Of a DNA stretch of 30,374 nt, positions 20,094-28,862 are shown piece after piece; within the stretch, counting starts at the first letter, position 1; the number at the start of each line of letters is the position of its first letter. The DNA lies in the IMG/VR virus record IMGVR_UViG_3300050119_000067, positions 1 through 30,374 of that record; one strand, written 5' to 3'. This DNA is from a virus. The notes under the pieces were generated by a model. That model had not been told where the DNA came from. It saw only the letters and a program-made list of their open reading frames with translations, and made no database searches. The translations under genes and the position numbers were made by a program.

Positions 20094-23000
20094 TGGCAGA
20101 CGCTCCGAGCCGAGGCGGCCAGACCGGGTCCTTTCTAAGCCCCACCAGCGTGCAGGTCAGCTATTCCGGCTCGTATGGGCAGGCGCAAGGACAAGGCGCG
20201 TCGTGGTTTGGTCCAGGCAAAACGATGCTGCCTACAGCGCCCCCCGAGGTCGCTGGACGCCAATGGGATTTTGAGTACTCCCGCAATCTCCTAATCACGC
20301 CGCGCGCCTATGAGCGAGTCTCGTTTCAGATGCTCCGCGCGCTCGCCGACGGCTATGATCTTATGCGCCTCGTGATCGAGACCCGCAAAGATCAGGTCGC
20401 GCGCATGGGCTGGACAATCAAGCCGCGCGAGAAGAAAGGCAGCACAACGCTCGTCAAGCCGATCACGAAGTTTTTCGAGAAGCCGGATGGCGTCCACTCA
20501 TGGGCGGACTGGATTCGAGCGCTGCTCGAAGATCTGTTCGTGATCGACGCGCCGACGCTCTATTGCCAGCGGGATAAGCTCGGGCGGCTATTGGCGCTCA
20601 ACTATATGGACGGCGCGCGAATCCTGCCGGTACTTGATGACTGGGGCCGCACGCCGCAGCCATATATGCAGGACGGCAAGAAAATCTATCCTGTCGCCTA
20701 CCAGCAGAACCTCAAGGGCCTGCCCGCGGTCGATTATTCCGTGCGCGATATGATCTATCGGCCGCGCAACGGCCGCACAAATAAAGCCTACGGGTTCAGC
20801 CCGGTCGAGCAGGTCATTACGACCATCAACATCGGCCTGCAGCGCCAAGTATCGACGCTTGCCTATTACACCGAAGGAAGTTCGCCTGAGGCGATGATCG
20901 GCTGCCCTGACACATGGACGCCGCAGATGATCTCGGCCTATCAGCGCGAGTGGGACAACCGGCTTGCTGGCGAGGTCGAGAGGCGGCGCCGTGTCACGTT
21001 CACACCAGGTGAGCTAGCGAAGAACTATGTGGCGATCAAGCCGAACCTGCTGAAGGACGAATTCGACGACTGGCTCGCGCGGGTTATCTGTTTCGCATTC
21101 TCTACCTCTCCGCAGCCATTCATCAAGCAGATGAATCGCGCCTCTGCTGAGACGCAAAAGGAAATCTCCCAAGAGGAAGGGCTCGAGCCTGTCCTCGACT
21201 GGATCAAGGCGCTGATCGACGATGTGATCGCAAACGAGTTCGGCGCGCCGGATCTTGAATTCGGCTGGGCTGAGGATCAGGAGATCGATCAGGCGGCGCT
21301 TTCGATCATCATCCAGGGCAATGTGGCCAAAGGACTTATGACGATAAACGATGGTCGCGGCATGCTTGGGCTTGATCGGTTCGCCAATCCTGCAGCCGAC
21401 ATGCTGATGGCATGGACGGCGACAGGATATGTCCCGATCGAGGCCAATACCATTGATGGTAAGAAAGCTAACATGGATGCATTCGGCGTTCTTCCAGGCG
21501 CGCCGCCGGCGCCGGGCGAGGATGAGGAGAGCGACGATGAAGGTGAAGCGGGAAACATGCCGCCTAAACCCAAAAACGGAAAGGGAAGCAAAACTGGCTC
21601 TAAAGGCCAAGGAGCGGCGTCTGCAAAAACCGGCTCCGTGGGAGCACCCAAGGGTGGCAAGGCAAGCCCAAAGCCCGGAAAAATGATCCTAGATGGTGAT
21701 TTAGCAAAGGCCGCCGATCCTGACGGAGGCGGCGCGGAGATCCTCCCTTTTGACAGGTCTGCGTCGCGCAAAGCCATCAAGGGCATGGCGGCGGGCCTGC
21801 TGAAAGGCTTTCGCAAGCTGGCCAAGACATCAGCCAAGACGGCCAAGGACGCCCTTGAGGACCTCGGCAAGGCAAATGCTGACAGGCTTTCGAAATATAG
21901 CGAGGATCAGCCTCGCGACGATCATGGCATGTGGACGGGGGATGGCGGATCGACTTGGTATCACGGCTCTGATGTTGAAATTGAAGGGCCATTAACGACC
22001 GATAAGTTCGGCAGCGGAGCATTCACGGAAATTGATGGGACGACAAAGCGCGGTTATGCACCAGCAGTTTATTTGACAGACAGCAAGGAACATGCGGAAC
22101 GTTATGGAAACGTGAGCGCATACAAGCTTGATGAAAGCAATGCGACCTACCACGACGCCGTTCCTGGGCTTAATGAATGGGCAAAAGATGAAGGTTACGA
22201 ATCAGGGCAGGATATGGTTGATAAATATTACGAAGGCGATGTGTATGCAGCGACCAATGCTGATCAAATGTTTAATCAACAAATCAGACAAGCGCAGTCA
22301 GAAGGTAAAGGTGCGGCGATCATAGACTTCGGCAATTTAGTTCATGGCGGCAGGGTGGCCCTTGGAAAGGTGGCTGTTGTCAGCAATACTAAGTTAATCA
22401 AACCAGTTGCATCGAAAGGTGTTTCCCTCGCTATTGACGGAGGCAGTGCGATCGTCAAGGCGCAGCCGGCCAAGGATGACAAATCAGACAGCGACATCGC
22501 GCAGGACATCGTTGACGCCATCGATTTCGAGGCGCTTGACGCCACGGTCGAGACCAGCGCCGAGAACATGGCCGATATCGTCAAGGACGCGGTCGACGGC
22601 GCGATGGCGCAAATCGGCGTGGACAAGGAATCCGAGCTGGTCGATCAGGTGAGCGAGCAGGCGGTCAAGATGGCCCGCGCGCGCGCCGCGGAGCTGGTGG
22701 GGATGCGGTTCAACTCCGATGGCGAGCTGGTGGCGAACCCGCGGGCTGAATATGCGATCACGGACACGACGCGCGATATGATTAAGCAAATCATCACGGA
22801 CGGCCTCGCTGACAACATCGGATCCGACGCAATAGTGGACAACATTCAGAGCGCGACGGCATTTTCGGCGGATCGGGCTTATGCGGTCGCGCACAATGAA
22901 ATAGCCGACGCCAATAGCCGCGCCGCTCTCTTGGCCTACAAAGGCGCCCGCAGCCACGGCGTCAATGTCAAAAAAGGCTGGGGCTTAGGACCAAATCCGT

Positions 23001-23137
23001 GTGAGATATGTCAGGAAAATGCTGATGCTGGAGCAATCGACCTAGATGACGACTTCCCGAGCGGCGATTCAGAACCGACAGCTCATAACCACTGCGAATG
23101 CGTTTTGCTGCCGATTGTGATTCGTGACAAAGAGTAG
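20093..23137 (+). CDS. Portal protein fused to an ART-like module and a Mu gpF-like minor head domain
   Basis: This is a 1014-residue protein, about twice the length of an ordinary portal. Residues about 60-470 are the portal (for example YDLMRLVIETRKDQVARMGW and YGFSPVEQVITTI). A Pro/Gly/Lys linker covers 480-550. KYSEDQPRDDHG (601-612) is a linker motif that recurs before effector domains in phage head proteins. Residues about 618-772 look like an ADP-ribosyltransferase-like fold: YHGS (Tyr623, His624), later VYLTD and HAERYG. Residues about 800-1014 end as Mu gpF-like proteins do, with CEIC (970-973) and HNHCEC (998-1003). The ART-like part has much lower G+C than the rest. The catalytic Glu expected before the last strand is not evident. 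Confidence 0.9.
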   Translation: MADAPSRGGQTGSFLSPTSVQVSYSGSYGQAQGQGASWFGPGKTMLPTAPPEVAGRQWDFEYSRNLLITPRAYERVSFQMLRALADGYDLMRLVIETRKDQVARMGWTIKPREKKGSTTLVKPITKFFEKPDGVHSWADWIRALLEDLFVIDAPTLYCQRDKLGRLLALNYMDGARILPVLDDWGRTPQPYMQDGKKIYPVAYQQNLKGLPAVDYSVRDMIYRPRNGRTNKAYGFSPVEQVITTINIGLQRQVSTLAYYTEGSSPEAMIGCPDTWTPQMISAYQREWDNRLAGEVERRRRVTFTPGELAKNYVAIKPNLLKDEFDDWLARVICFAFSTSPQPFIKQMNRASAETQKEISQEEGLEPVLDWIKALIDDVIANEFGAPDLEFGWAEDQEIDQAALSIIIQGNVAKGLMTINDGRGMLGLDRFANPAADMLMAWTATGYVPIEANTIDGKKANMDAFGVLPGAPPAPGEDEESDDEGEAGNMPPKPKNGKGSKTGSKGQGAASAKTGSVGAPKGGKASPKPGKMILDGDLAKAADPDGGGAEILPFDRSASRKAIKGMAAGLLKGFRKLAKTSAKTAKDALEDLGKANADRLSKYSEDQPRDDHGMWTGDGGSTWYHGSDVEIEGPLTTDKFGSGAFTEIDGTTKRGYAPAVYLTDSKEHAERYGNVSAYKLDESNATYHDAVPGLNEWAKDEGYESGQDMVDKYYEGDVYAATNADQMFNQQIRQAQSEGKGAAIIDFGNLVHGGRVALGKVAVVSNTKLIKPVASKGVSLAIDGGSAIVKAQPAKDDKSDSDIAQDIVDAIDFEALDATVETSAENMADIVKDAVDGAMAQIGVDKESELVDQVSEQAVKMARARAAELVGMRFNSDGELVANPRAEYAITDTTRDMIKQIITDGLADNIGSDAIVDNIQSATAFSADRAYAVAHNEIADANSRAALLAYKGARSHGVNVKKGWGLGPNPCEICQENADAGAIDLDDDFPSGDSEPTAHNHCECVLLPIVIRDKE

Positions 23138-23155
23138 AGAAAGCGGAGACCTGCC

Positions 23156-25051
23156 ATGCCTGATCTGAAAATGTTCATCCCCATCACGAAAGTCGATCTC
23201 GAGCGCAGGCTCGTCTACGGCATCGCCACCGGAGAGACAGCCGACCGTGTAGGCGAGGTCTGCGATTATGCGACCACGAAACCGTTCTACGAGAAGTGGT
23301 CAGCCGATATCCACAAGGCCACGGATGGCAAGTCTCTTGGCAACGTTCGCGCCATGCATGGCAAGGTCGCGGCCGGCAAGGTGACCACGATCAACTTCAA
23401 CGATGACGCCAAGAACATAGAGATCTGCGCGAAAATCGTCGACGACGCAGAATGGAACAAGGTCGAGGAAGGCGTCTATACCGGGTTCAGCCAGGGCGGC
23501 GCCTATGTGAAGCGCTGGAAGGACGAGGCGGGCGCGCAGCGCTATACGGCAGATCCGAGCGAGGTCAGCTTAGTTGACCTGCCCTGCCTCCCTGAGGCGA
23601 CATTTAAAGTCCTAAAGGCGGATGGCGCCGAGGAAGAGCGGAGGTTTGTGATGCCGGCCCAGATTGGCAACGTGGAAGTCGCGAAACGCGCGGAAGAGTT
23701 GGCGAAGGCCGCCGGCAAGGAGCCGTCGACATGGACGGAATATATCGAGGCCGCGCGCGCAGAGCTGACCAAGGCCGCGGCCGCCTTCATCAAGGAAGCG
23801 GCAGTGGTTGATCCCGCGCGGCCGCCAGTGCCGGTTGTCGAGAAAGCCGCCGCTGATCCCGTGCCAGCCGATCCGGTCGCTGATCCAAAGGCCGCGGCGA
23901 CAGACAACGATCTCGTCAAGCAAGTCTGGATGTCCAAGGACGACAAACCGTTTGCCAAGAAGGCCGACGCCATCGCCCACAACGCGCAGATCGACGCGCA
24001 GGCGGCCGTGAGGACGACGACTGATCCAATGCTCTCCGAGGTTCGCAAGCTCGGCGCGCAATTCGGGATCAAGAACGCCGATCCCGCGCCGGAACCTGAT
24101 CCGCTCGGCAAGAAAGACTATTCGGACACTGATCGCACGAAGATGGCGACGGCGGGCGAAGCGATGAAGGACGGATCGTACCCGATCAAGAACAAGGGCG
24201 ATCTGAGCAATGCGATCACGGCTTACGGTCGCGCCAAGAACAAGACAGCGGCGAAGCGCCATATCACAAAGCGGGCCAAGGCGCTCGATTTGACCGATAT
24301 GCTGCCGGCCGACTGGTCTGGGTCGACGAAGGACAAGAGCGCCAAGGCGGCAGGCGGCGATCTTGCCAAGGGCGCGACGCTCTATTCGATCTCCAATCTT
24401 GTGCAACTGCTCGCATCGGTTGAAAGCGCGGAAGACTGGATGGAGGGTGACAACGACTATTCGGGGACGGCCGTGCCGAGGGAGATAACGACGCGGTTCG
24501 GAACGGTGCTGGTCGATCTTGGCGACGTGGTTGCCGATGTGCTCGACCTCCTGCTCGACGCCATGAAGGACGAAGAGGCCAGCGAGGCGCTTGCGGCAGC
24601 GGCTCCAATGGGCAACCTGATCAAGCTCGGCGCGCGCACCAGCAAGTCTGACAAGGCCAAATTGCAGGCCATGCATGACACGACTGTCGATATGGGCGCG
24701 ACCTGCGATGCTGAGAACGCCAAGGCGGCATCTGGAGCCGGGTTGAGCAAGGCTGCGGATGATCTCGCCAAGATGACCGGCGAGCGCGATTCCTTGCTCG
24801 CCAAATATGATGCGCTCAACAAGACGTTGACGGATGACTTCATGCCGCTCATCAAGGCAATCGCCGCGCAGCCGGTCCCGCAGCATCTTATCGGCCGCGC
24901 GATCACGAAGAGCGAGGACGCTGACGGTTCTGCCGCGCCTGAGGCGAAAGAGGTCGAGGAGCAGTTCTTGAAAATGGATCCAGACGCGCAAGCAAGGCTC
25001 ATAATCAAGATTTCTCAGCGCAACCCTCACCAGTTGGCTCTTGGCGGCTAA
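23156..25051 (+). CDS. XkdF-like head maturation protease with scaffold-like extension
   Basis: This is a 631-residue protein behind AAGCGGAG. Residues 1-165 follow XkdF-type putative prohead proteases: VDLERRLVYGIATGE at the start, then VRAMHG, AKIVDDAEWNKVEEGVYTGFSQGG and YTADPSEVSLVDLPCLP. Such proteases cleave scaffold and capsid during head maturation. Residues about 335-388 hold the separate conserved segment DGSYPIKNKGDLSNAITAYG...AKRHITKRAKALDLTDMLP that is often attached to these proteins. The long Ala/Lys/Glu-rich parts (170-330 and 480-600) look like scaffold helices. Context directly before the capsid gene agrees. Confidence 0.8.
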   Translation: MPDLKMFIPITKVDLERRLVYGIATGETADRVGEVCDYATTKPFYEKWSADIHKATDGKSLGNVRAMHGKVAAGKVTTINFNDDAKNIEICAKIVDDAEWNKVEEGVYTGFSQGGAYVKRWKDEAGAQRYTADPSEVSLVDLPCLPEATFKVLKADGAEEERRFVMPAQIGNVEVAKRAEELAKAAGKEPSTWTEYIEAARAELTKAAAAFIKEAAVVDPARPPVPVVEKAAADPVPADPVADPKAAATDNDLVKQVWMSKDDKPFAKKADAIAHNAQIDAQAAVRTTTDPMLSEVRKLGAQFGIKNADPAPEPDPLGKKDYSDTDRTKMATAGEAMKDGSYPIKNKGDLSNAITAYGRAKNKTAAKRHITKRAKALDLTDMLPADWSGSTKDKSAKAAGGDLAKGATLYSISNLVQLLASVESAEDWMEGDNDYSGTAVPREITTRFGTVLVDLGDVVADVLDLLLDAMKDEEASEALAAAAPMGNLIKLGARTSKSDKAKLQAMHDTTVDMGATCDAENAKAASGAGLSKAADDLAKMTGERDSLLAKYDALNKTLTDDFMPLIKAIAAQPVPQHLIGRAITKSEDADGSAAPEAKEVEEQFLKMDPDAQARLIIKISQRNPHQLALGG

Positions 25052-25083
25052 CAGGCGCGGTGCTATAGCAGCAACCGAGACGA

Positions 25084-25184
25084 GCGCCGGGGACGGTTCG
25101 CAAGTCTTCTGAGCGGGGCGCTTACGAGCGTCCCAAAGTCGACCGCAAGCGCGCCGGGGACGGGCAGCGCCAGGCGACGTCCCC
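25084..25184 (+). promoter_or_regulatory. Structured leader before the capsid gene
   Basis: The 152-base gap before the capsid ATG holds a 13-base direct repeat GCGCCGGGGACGG (25084-25096 and 25151-25163). It also holds a hairpin GGGGCGCT-TACG-AGCGTCCC (25115-25134, with one G-T pair) and a GGGGACG/CGTCCCC stem (25157-25163 with 25178-25184). The capsid start has only a weak, distant binding site (AGGCGAG near 25187), odd for a gene that should be very highly expressed. The leader may control translation or carry a late promoter. Confidence 0.5.
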
Positions 25185-25203
25185 ACAGGCGAGTCCAAAC
25201 CCC

Positions 25204-26700
25204 ATGACCGAACACAATCCGTCAGCCGCGCTGATCGCGCTGCATAAAGCTCAGGAAAAAGCCATTGGCATTCCTGGCCTTGAGAAATCGACGTTTACGC
25301 AGTCCGGGAGCGCCATTACCGGCCTCACGTATTACGACCTCGAGATCGGCGCGAAGCTCCTCTATCCGGTCCCCACGCCGCTGCGCAACATCATCCCGCG
25401 CGTTTCCGGCAAGGGCGGCATTCAGGCGAATTGGCGCGCCATCACCGCGATCAACACGGCCGGCATGCAGGCGGGCGTCTCCGTAGGCAACCGCGGCGGC
25501 GTGCTCTCCAACCAAGTCACCAACTACACGGCGAGCTACAAAGGCATCGGCCTTGAATCGAATGTCGACTTTGAAGCTCAGTATGCCGCGGAAGGCTTTG
25601 ACGATGTCCGCGCGCTGGCGGCGACGACCGGCCTGCAGGCGCTCATGCTGCAGGAAGAGGGAATTCTGCTCGGCGGCAATACGTCCGTCGCTCTCGGCCA
25701 GACGCCGACTCCGACGCTCTCCGGATCGACCACAGGCGGCACGCTGACCAACCAGACGTGGTCGATCATCTGCGTCGCGCTGGCGTTCTTCGGCGTCGTC
25801 AATGGTTCGGTCGCCGGCGGCATCCAATCGTCCATCACGCGCACGAATGCCGATGGATCCTCGGATACGTTCGGCGGCGGCGCTTCCAAGCAGTCGGCGA
25901 ACGCCACTGTGGCCACCACGGGATCGACCGGCTCAATCCTCGGGTCTGTCGCAGCTGTCTCCGGCGCGCTCGGCTATGCGTGGTTCTGGGGCTTGGCTGG
26001 CTCTGAGGTGCTTGGCGCGATTACGACCATCAACTCGGTCTCGATCGTGGCGGCTGCTGCGGGCACGCAGACGGCGGCTTCTCTTGGCACAACCGATCAG
26101 TCGCAGAACGCCCTGATCTTCGACGGCTTGCTGACGCAGGCGTTCAAGAGCGGCTCCGGCTCGTACATCTATACGATGGCGAGCGGCACGGCTGGCGTCG
26201 GAACGCCGCTGACTGCGGATGGCGCCGGCGGCGTGGTCGAGATCGACATCGTCCTGAAATATATGTGGGACAATTTCCGACTCGGCCCGGATACGATGTG
26301 GGTGAACTCGCAAGAGGCGCTCAACATCTCGAAAAAGATCCTGCAAGGCTCTGCGGGAGCCGCATTCAAGTTCGAATTCAGCGCCACGCGCGACATGATC
26401 GGTGGCGGCATCATGGTTCGAACCTACCTGAATCGGTTCTCGATGCAGGGCGGGACGAACATCGACATCAAGGTTCATCCGAACATGCCGGCTGGAACTT
26501 GCTTGTTCACCTCCCGCACGATTCCCTACCCGATGTCAGGCGTGGGCAACGTGATGCAGGTCCGCACGCGGCAGGATTACTATCAGATCGAGTGGCCGCT
26601 CGTGTCGCGCAAGTACCAGTATGGCATCTATGCCGACGAGGTGCTGCAGCACTATTTCCCGGCCTCGATGGCCGTGATAACTTGCGTCGCGAATGGGTAG
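25204..26700 (+). CDS. Major capsid protein (HK97-fold candidate)
   Basis: This is a 498-residue protein. The early part has LLYPVPTPLRNIIPRVSGKGG and ANWRAITAIN, the usual lead into the capsid core. Residues about 85-150 (NYTASYKGIGLESNVDFEAQ... LQEEGILLGG) match the capsid pattern in which an E-loop-like region is followed by a metal-free E-E-x-x-L-L-G-G helix. A Gly/Ser/Thr-rich insertion with GYAWFWGLAG (about 258-267) looks like a surface Ig-like or decoration element. The end (QIEWPLVSRKYQYGIYADEVLQHYFP) resembles capsid C-termini. Position after protease/scaffold and before connectors supports it strongly. Confidence 0.85.
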   Translation: MTEHNPSAALIALHKAQEKAIGIPGLEKSTFTQSGSAITGLTYYDLEIGAKLLYPVPTPLRNIIPRVSGKGGIQANWRAITAINTAGMQAGVSVGNRGGVLSNQVTNYTASYKGIGLESNVDFEAQYAAEGFDDVRALAATTGLQALMLQEEGILLGGNTSVALGQTPTPTLSGSTTGGTLTNQTWSIICVALAFFGVVNGSVAGGIQSSITRTNADGSSDTFGGGASKQSANATVATTGSTGSILGSVAAVSGALGYAWFWGLAGSEVLGAITTINSVSIVAAAAGTQTAASLGTTDQSQNALIFDGLLTQAFKSGSGSYIYTMASGTAGVGTPLTADGAGGVVEIDIVLKYMWDNFRLGPDTMWVNSQEALNISKKILQGSAGAAFKFEFSATRDMIGGGIMVRTYLNRFSMQGGTNIDIKVHPNMPAGTCLFTSRTIPYPMSGVGNVMQVRTRQDYYQIEWPLVSRKYQYGIYADEVLQHYFPASMAVITCVANG

Positions 26701-26712
26701 GGATAAGAGCGC

Positions 26713-27180
26713 GTGCGCAAGCTGACGGAAGCCGACTTTTGGTCCAGGGTTAAGCGCGGACGCAAGTCTGAATGCTGGCCCTGGACCGGGCCTAAAATGG
26801 GTGGCGGATACGGGTCTACAAATCTTAATTGCAAATCGACCACGGCGCACCGCATCGCATATAAACTTACGCGCGGTGATATCCCATCTGGACACAATGT
26901 CCTTCATAGATGCGACAATCCACCTTGCTGCAATCCAGAGCATTTATTTACGGGGACGCAAAAAGAGAACCTGGCCGACATGGATGCGAAAGGACGGCGC
27001 AAAAATAACCCTCTCTATGGGCCTGAGCATGGGCGCTGCAAAATTTCTACCGATGGCGTTCGGATGATTCGGATTATGCGCGCCGTTGGAATGTCGCAAC
27101 AGTCGATCGCGGATAAGTTTTGCATAGGGCAGAACCATGTAAGCCGCATCCTTCGTGGAGAAAACAGGAGAATTGCATGA
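26713..27180 (+). CDS. HNH endonuclease, free-standing homing-type
   Basis: This is a 155-residue protein starting at GTG 26713. Residues 46-94 form the HNH nuclease: AHRIAYKLTRGDIP, then VLHRCDNPPCCNPEHLFTGT with His65, Cys67, Cys72/Cys73, Asn74 and His77, and ENLADMDAKGR. The N-terminal FWSRVKRG...CWPWTG is usual for this group. Residues 110-150 form a helix-turn-helix (MSQQSIADKFCIGQNHVSRIL) for target DNA. Local G+C (29 of 60 at 26821-26880) is below the flanking genes. It sits between capsid and connector genes, a typical site for phage homing endonucleases. Its stop overlaps the next start as ATGA. Confidence 0.9.
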   Translation: MRKLTEADFWSRVKRGRKSECWPWTGPKMGGGYGSTNLNCKSTTAHRIAYKLTRGDIPSGHNVLHRCDNPPCCNPEHLFTGTQKENLADMDAKGRRKNNPLYGPEHGRCKISTDGVRMIRIMRAVGMSQQSIADKFCIGQNHVSRILRGENRRIA

Positions 27181-27485
27181 CCACACGCATGTTGCCGCCC
27201 GTGCTGCCGCTCACTTCGGCAATGCAGAAAATCACCGTCAACGGGCGATCCTATTCGGCCGCAGCCGGATCCTATCTCGACGTCCCAGACACGGACGCCG
27301 TGGGCCTACAGGCGAATGGATGGACACTTGTCGCTCTGGTTGGAACGACCGCTGCGCGTCCGACCGGAACGCTTGGCGTCAACAGTCAGCGGGCAGGGAC
27401 GCTATATCTCGACACGACGTTGACGAAATTCATCATCAGCGACGGCGTGAACTGGCGCGACCCGACCTCGGGGACCGCCGTCTAA
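27177..27485 (+). CDS. Hypothetical protein, connector region
   Basis: This is a 102-residue protein. ATG 27177 follows AGGAG and overlaps the HNH stop, which supports it over an earlier ATG at 27120 that lies in the HNH gene. The sequence has VNGRSYSAAAGSYLDVPDTDAVGLQANGW, a pattern of short beta-rich proteins in phage head-tail regions, then LYLDTTLTKFIISDGVNWRDP, the kind of segment found in virion surface domains. Function unknown. Confidence 0.65.
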   Translation: MTTRMLPPVLPLTSAMQKITVNGRSYSAAAGSYLDVPDTDAVGLQANGWTLVALVGTTAARPTGTLGVNSQRAGTLYLDTTLTKFIISDGVNWRDPTSGTAV

Positions 27486-27498
27486 ACAAGGAGCGCGC

Positions 27499-27993
27499 AT
27501 GATTACGCAGGTGAAACTCAGGTGGCCGGAAGGCAAGTCGGATTTTGCAATCGAGGGCCACAACATCCGTCCTGATGCAGATGGATCGGTCATAGTTCGA
27601 TCCGACCATGTGCCGACGTTCTTGAGCCACGGCTTCGCGCCATGGGACGCCCCGGAGCACGATCTTGCGGCGTCCGCGCGCGTCGTGGTGCAAGCAGGCG
27701 CGCCAGCCGATATCGATCCGCGCCGGCAAGAGATCTTCGCGCGGCTGTTCGCCATGCCGACAGATCAGCTTGAGGCGTTGCTCGAAGGCGAACTTGGAGA
27801 TTTAGGCGAGGTAGAGGATTTTGAGGAAGACACAAACCTGCCTCCCGATCCTGAGGACGGTCCTGACTTCGAGAGCATGTCGCGCACGCAACTCTTCGAA
27901 TATCTGAAAGCGCGCAACGTCCGTTCCTCGCCGCCGATCACGAATGAAAAGCTTCGTGAACTCGCGATCAACGCGCCCGCCGAGGCAGGATAA
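27499..27993 (+). CDS. Hypothetical protein, head-tail region
   Basis: This is a 164-residue acidic protein with AAGGAGCGCGC before ATG 27499. The first half is beta-rich with HGFAPWD. An acidic stretch follows (about 95-125), and the last 40 residues (MSRTQLFEYLKARNVRSSPPITNEKLRELA) look like a small SAP-like or LEM-like helix-extended-helix unit. Such units are frequent at the end of short phage connector-region proteins. Role unknown. Confidence 0.6.
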   Translation: MITQVKLRWPEGKSDFAIEGHNIRPDADGSVIVRSDHVPTFLSHGFAPWDAPEHDLAASARVVVQAGAPADIDPRRQEIFARLFAMPTDQLEALLEGELGDLGEVEDFEEDTNLPPDPEDGPDFESMSRTQLFEYLKARNVRSSPPITNEKLRELAINAPAEAG

Positions 27994-27997
27994 CGCG

Positions 27998-28855
27998 ATG
28001 GCGGCGTCCGATCTCGTAGGGCTCGCGGCTCTCAAGACATGGCCAAGCATCTCGGCATCGGGGCAGGACGCCCAGCTTGCCCAGCTCATCACGGCTGTCA
28101 GTCGCTCAATCCTCGCCGAGATCGGACGCTATTCTATCCTTCCATCAGCATTTTCCGAGCTGTACGAGCCCAGCAAGACAGGCTCGATCCAACTGCGGAA
28201 CTGGCCGGTGAATTCGGTCACATCCGTTATGTTCGGGCGCCGCGTCATTCCGCCGGCCGCATATATCGACGGGCCCGGCTGGTGGCTCGACGCCGCGGAC
28301 AGCGACGCGCCTCCCGGCATGCCGCAGCGATTGTTCTTCGGCCGCGGGGAATGGCAGCTAGGATGGGGCTACGAGCGCCGTGAGCGCCTATCGGTCGTTT
28401 ACAGGGCCGGTTATCAGGTTGCGGACGAAGTGGCGTCAGTGCCCGCCGCAGGACCATACACAATCGCAGCGCTCGCGCCCTATGGCGCATGGGCCTCGGA
28501 TGGCGGCGTCGCCTATGCCGATGGAACGCCGCTCCTGGCCGTCGCCAGCAGCCCGGCTATTGGCCAATATTCGGTCAGCTCGAATGGAGCCAGTTCCTCG
28601 CCCGCGCCCGGCCTGTACACATTCAATGTGCTCGATGCTGGCGCCGCCGTGCTGCTGACATACGGCTACACGCCCGCTGATCTCGCATATGCCGCTTTGC
28701 AATGGATGATCGACCAGTGGGCATATCAGGCGCGCGTCGGCTTGCGTTCGAAAACGCTCGGCGGTCAGGAAACTATGTCTTGGATCGTGAGCGCGATTCC
28801 AGCCTTCGTGATGTCGGCGATCATGCCCTACAAATCTGTGGCGCTGATCCAATGA
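27998..28855 (+). CDS. Head-tail connector (gp6-like adaptor) candidate
   Basis: This is a 285-residue protein. ATG 27998 stands just after the previous stop; a longer frame overlaps that gene. The start (LVGLAALKTWPSIS...DAQLAQLITAVSRSILAEIGR) matches the helical opening of HK97 gp6/SPP1 gp15-like adaptors, followed by a beta part (ELYEPSKTGSIQLRNWPVNSVTSV) with YRAGY. Residues 145-220 carry a Gly/Ala/Ser insertion, probably exposed. The helical end (YAALQWMIDQWAYQARVGL) is again typical. Location between capsid and tail terminator agrees. Confidence 0.75.
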   Translation: MAASDLVGLAALKTWPSISASGQDAQLAQLITAVSRSILAEIGRYSILPSAFSELYEPSKTGSIQLRNWPVNSVTSVMFGRRVIPPAAYIDGPGWWLDAADSDAPPGMPQRLFFGRGEWQLGWGYERRERLSVVYRAGYQVADEVASVPAAGPYTIAALAPYGAWASDGGVAYADGTPLLAVASSPAIGQYSVSSNGASSSPAPGLYTFNVLDAGAAVLLTYGYTPADLAYAALQWMIDQWAYQARVGLRSKTLGGQETMSWIVSAIPAFVMSAIMPYKSVALIQ

Positions 28856-28862
28856 GGACGCC

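Noticed and set aside
23612-25198. A 528-codon open frame on the minus strand
   Set aside because: It lies opposite the protease/scaffold gene, is very rich in Arg/Leu/Asp typical of an antisense shadow in high-G+C DNA, and has no ribosome binding site.
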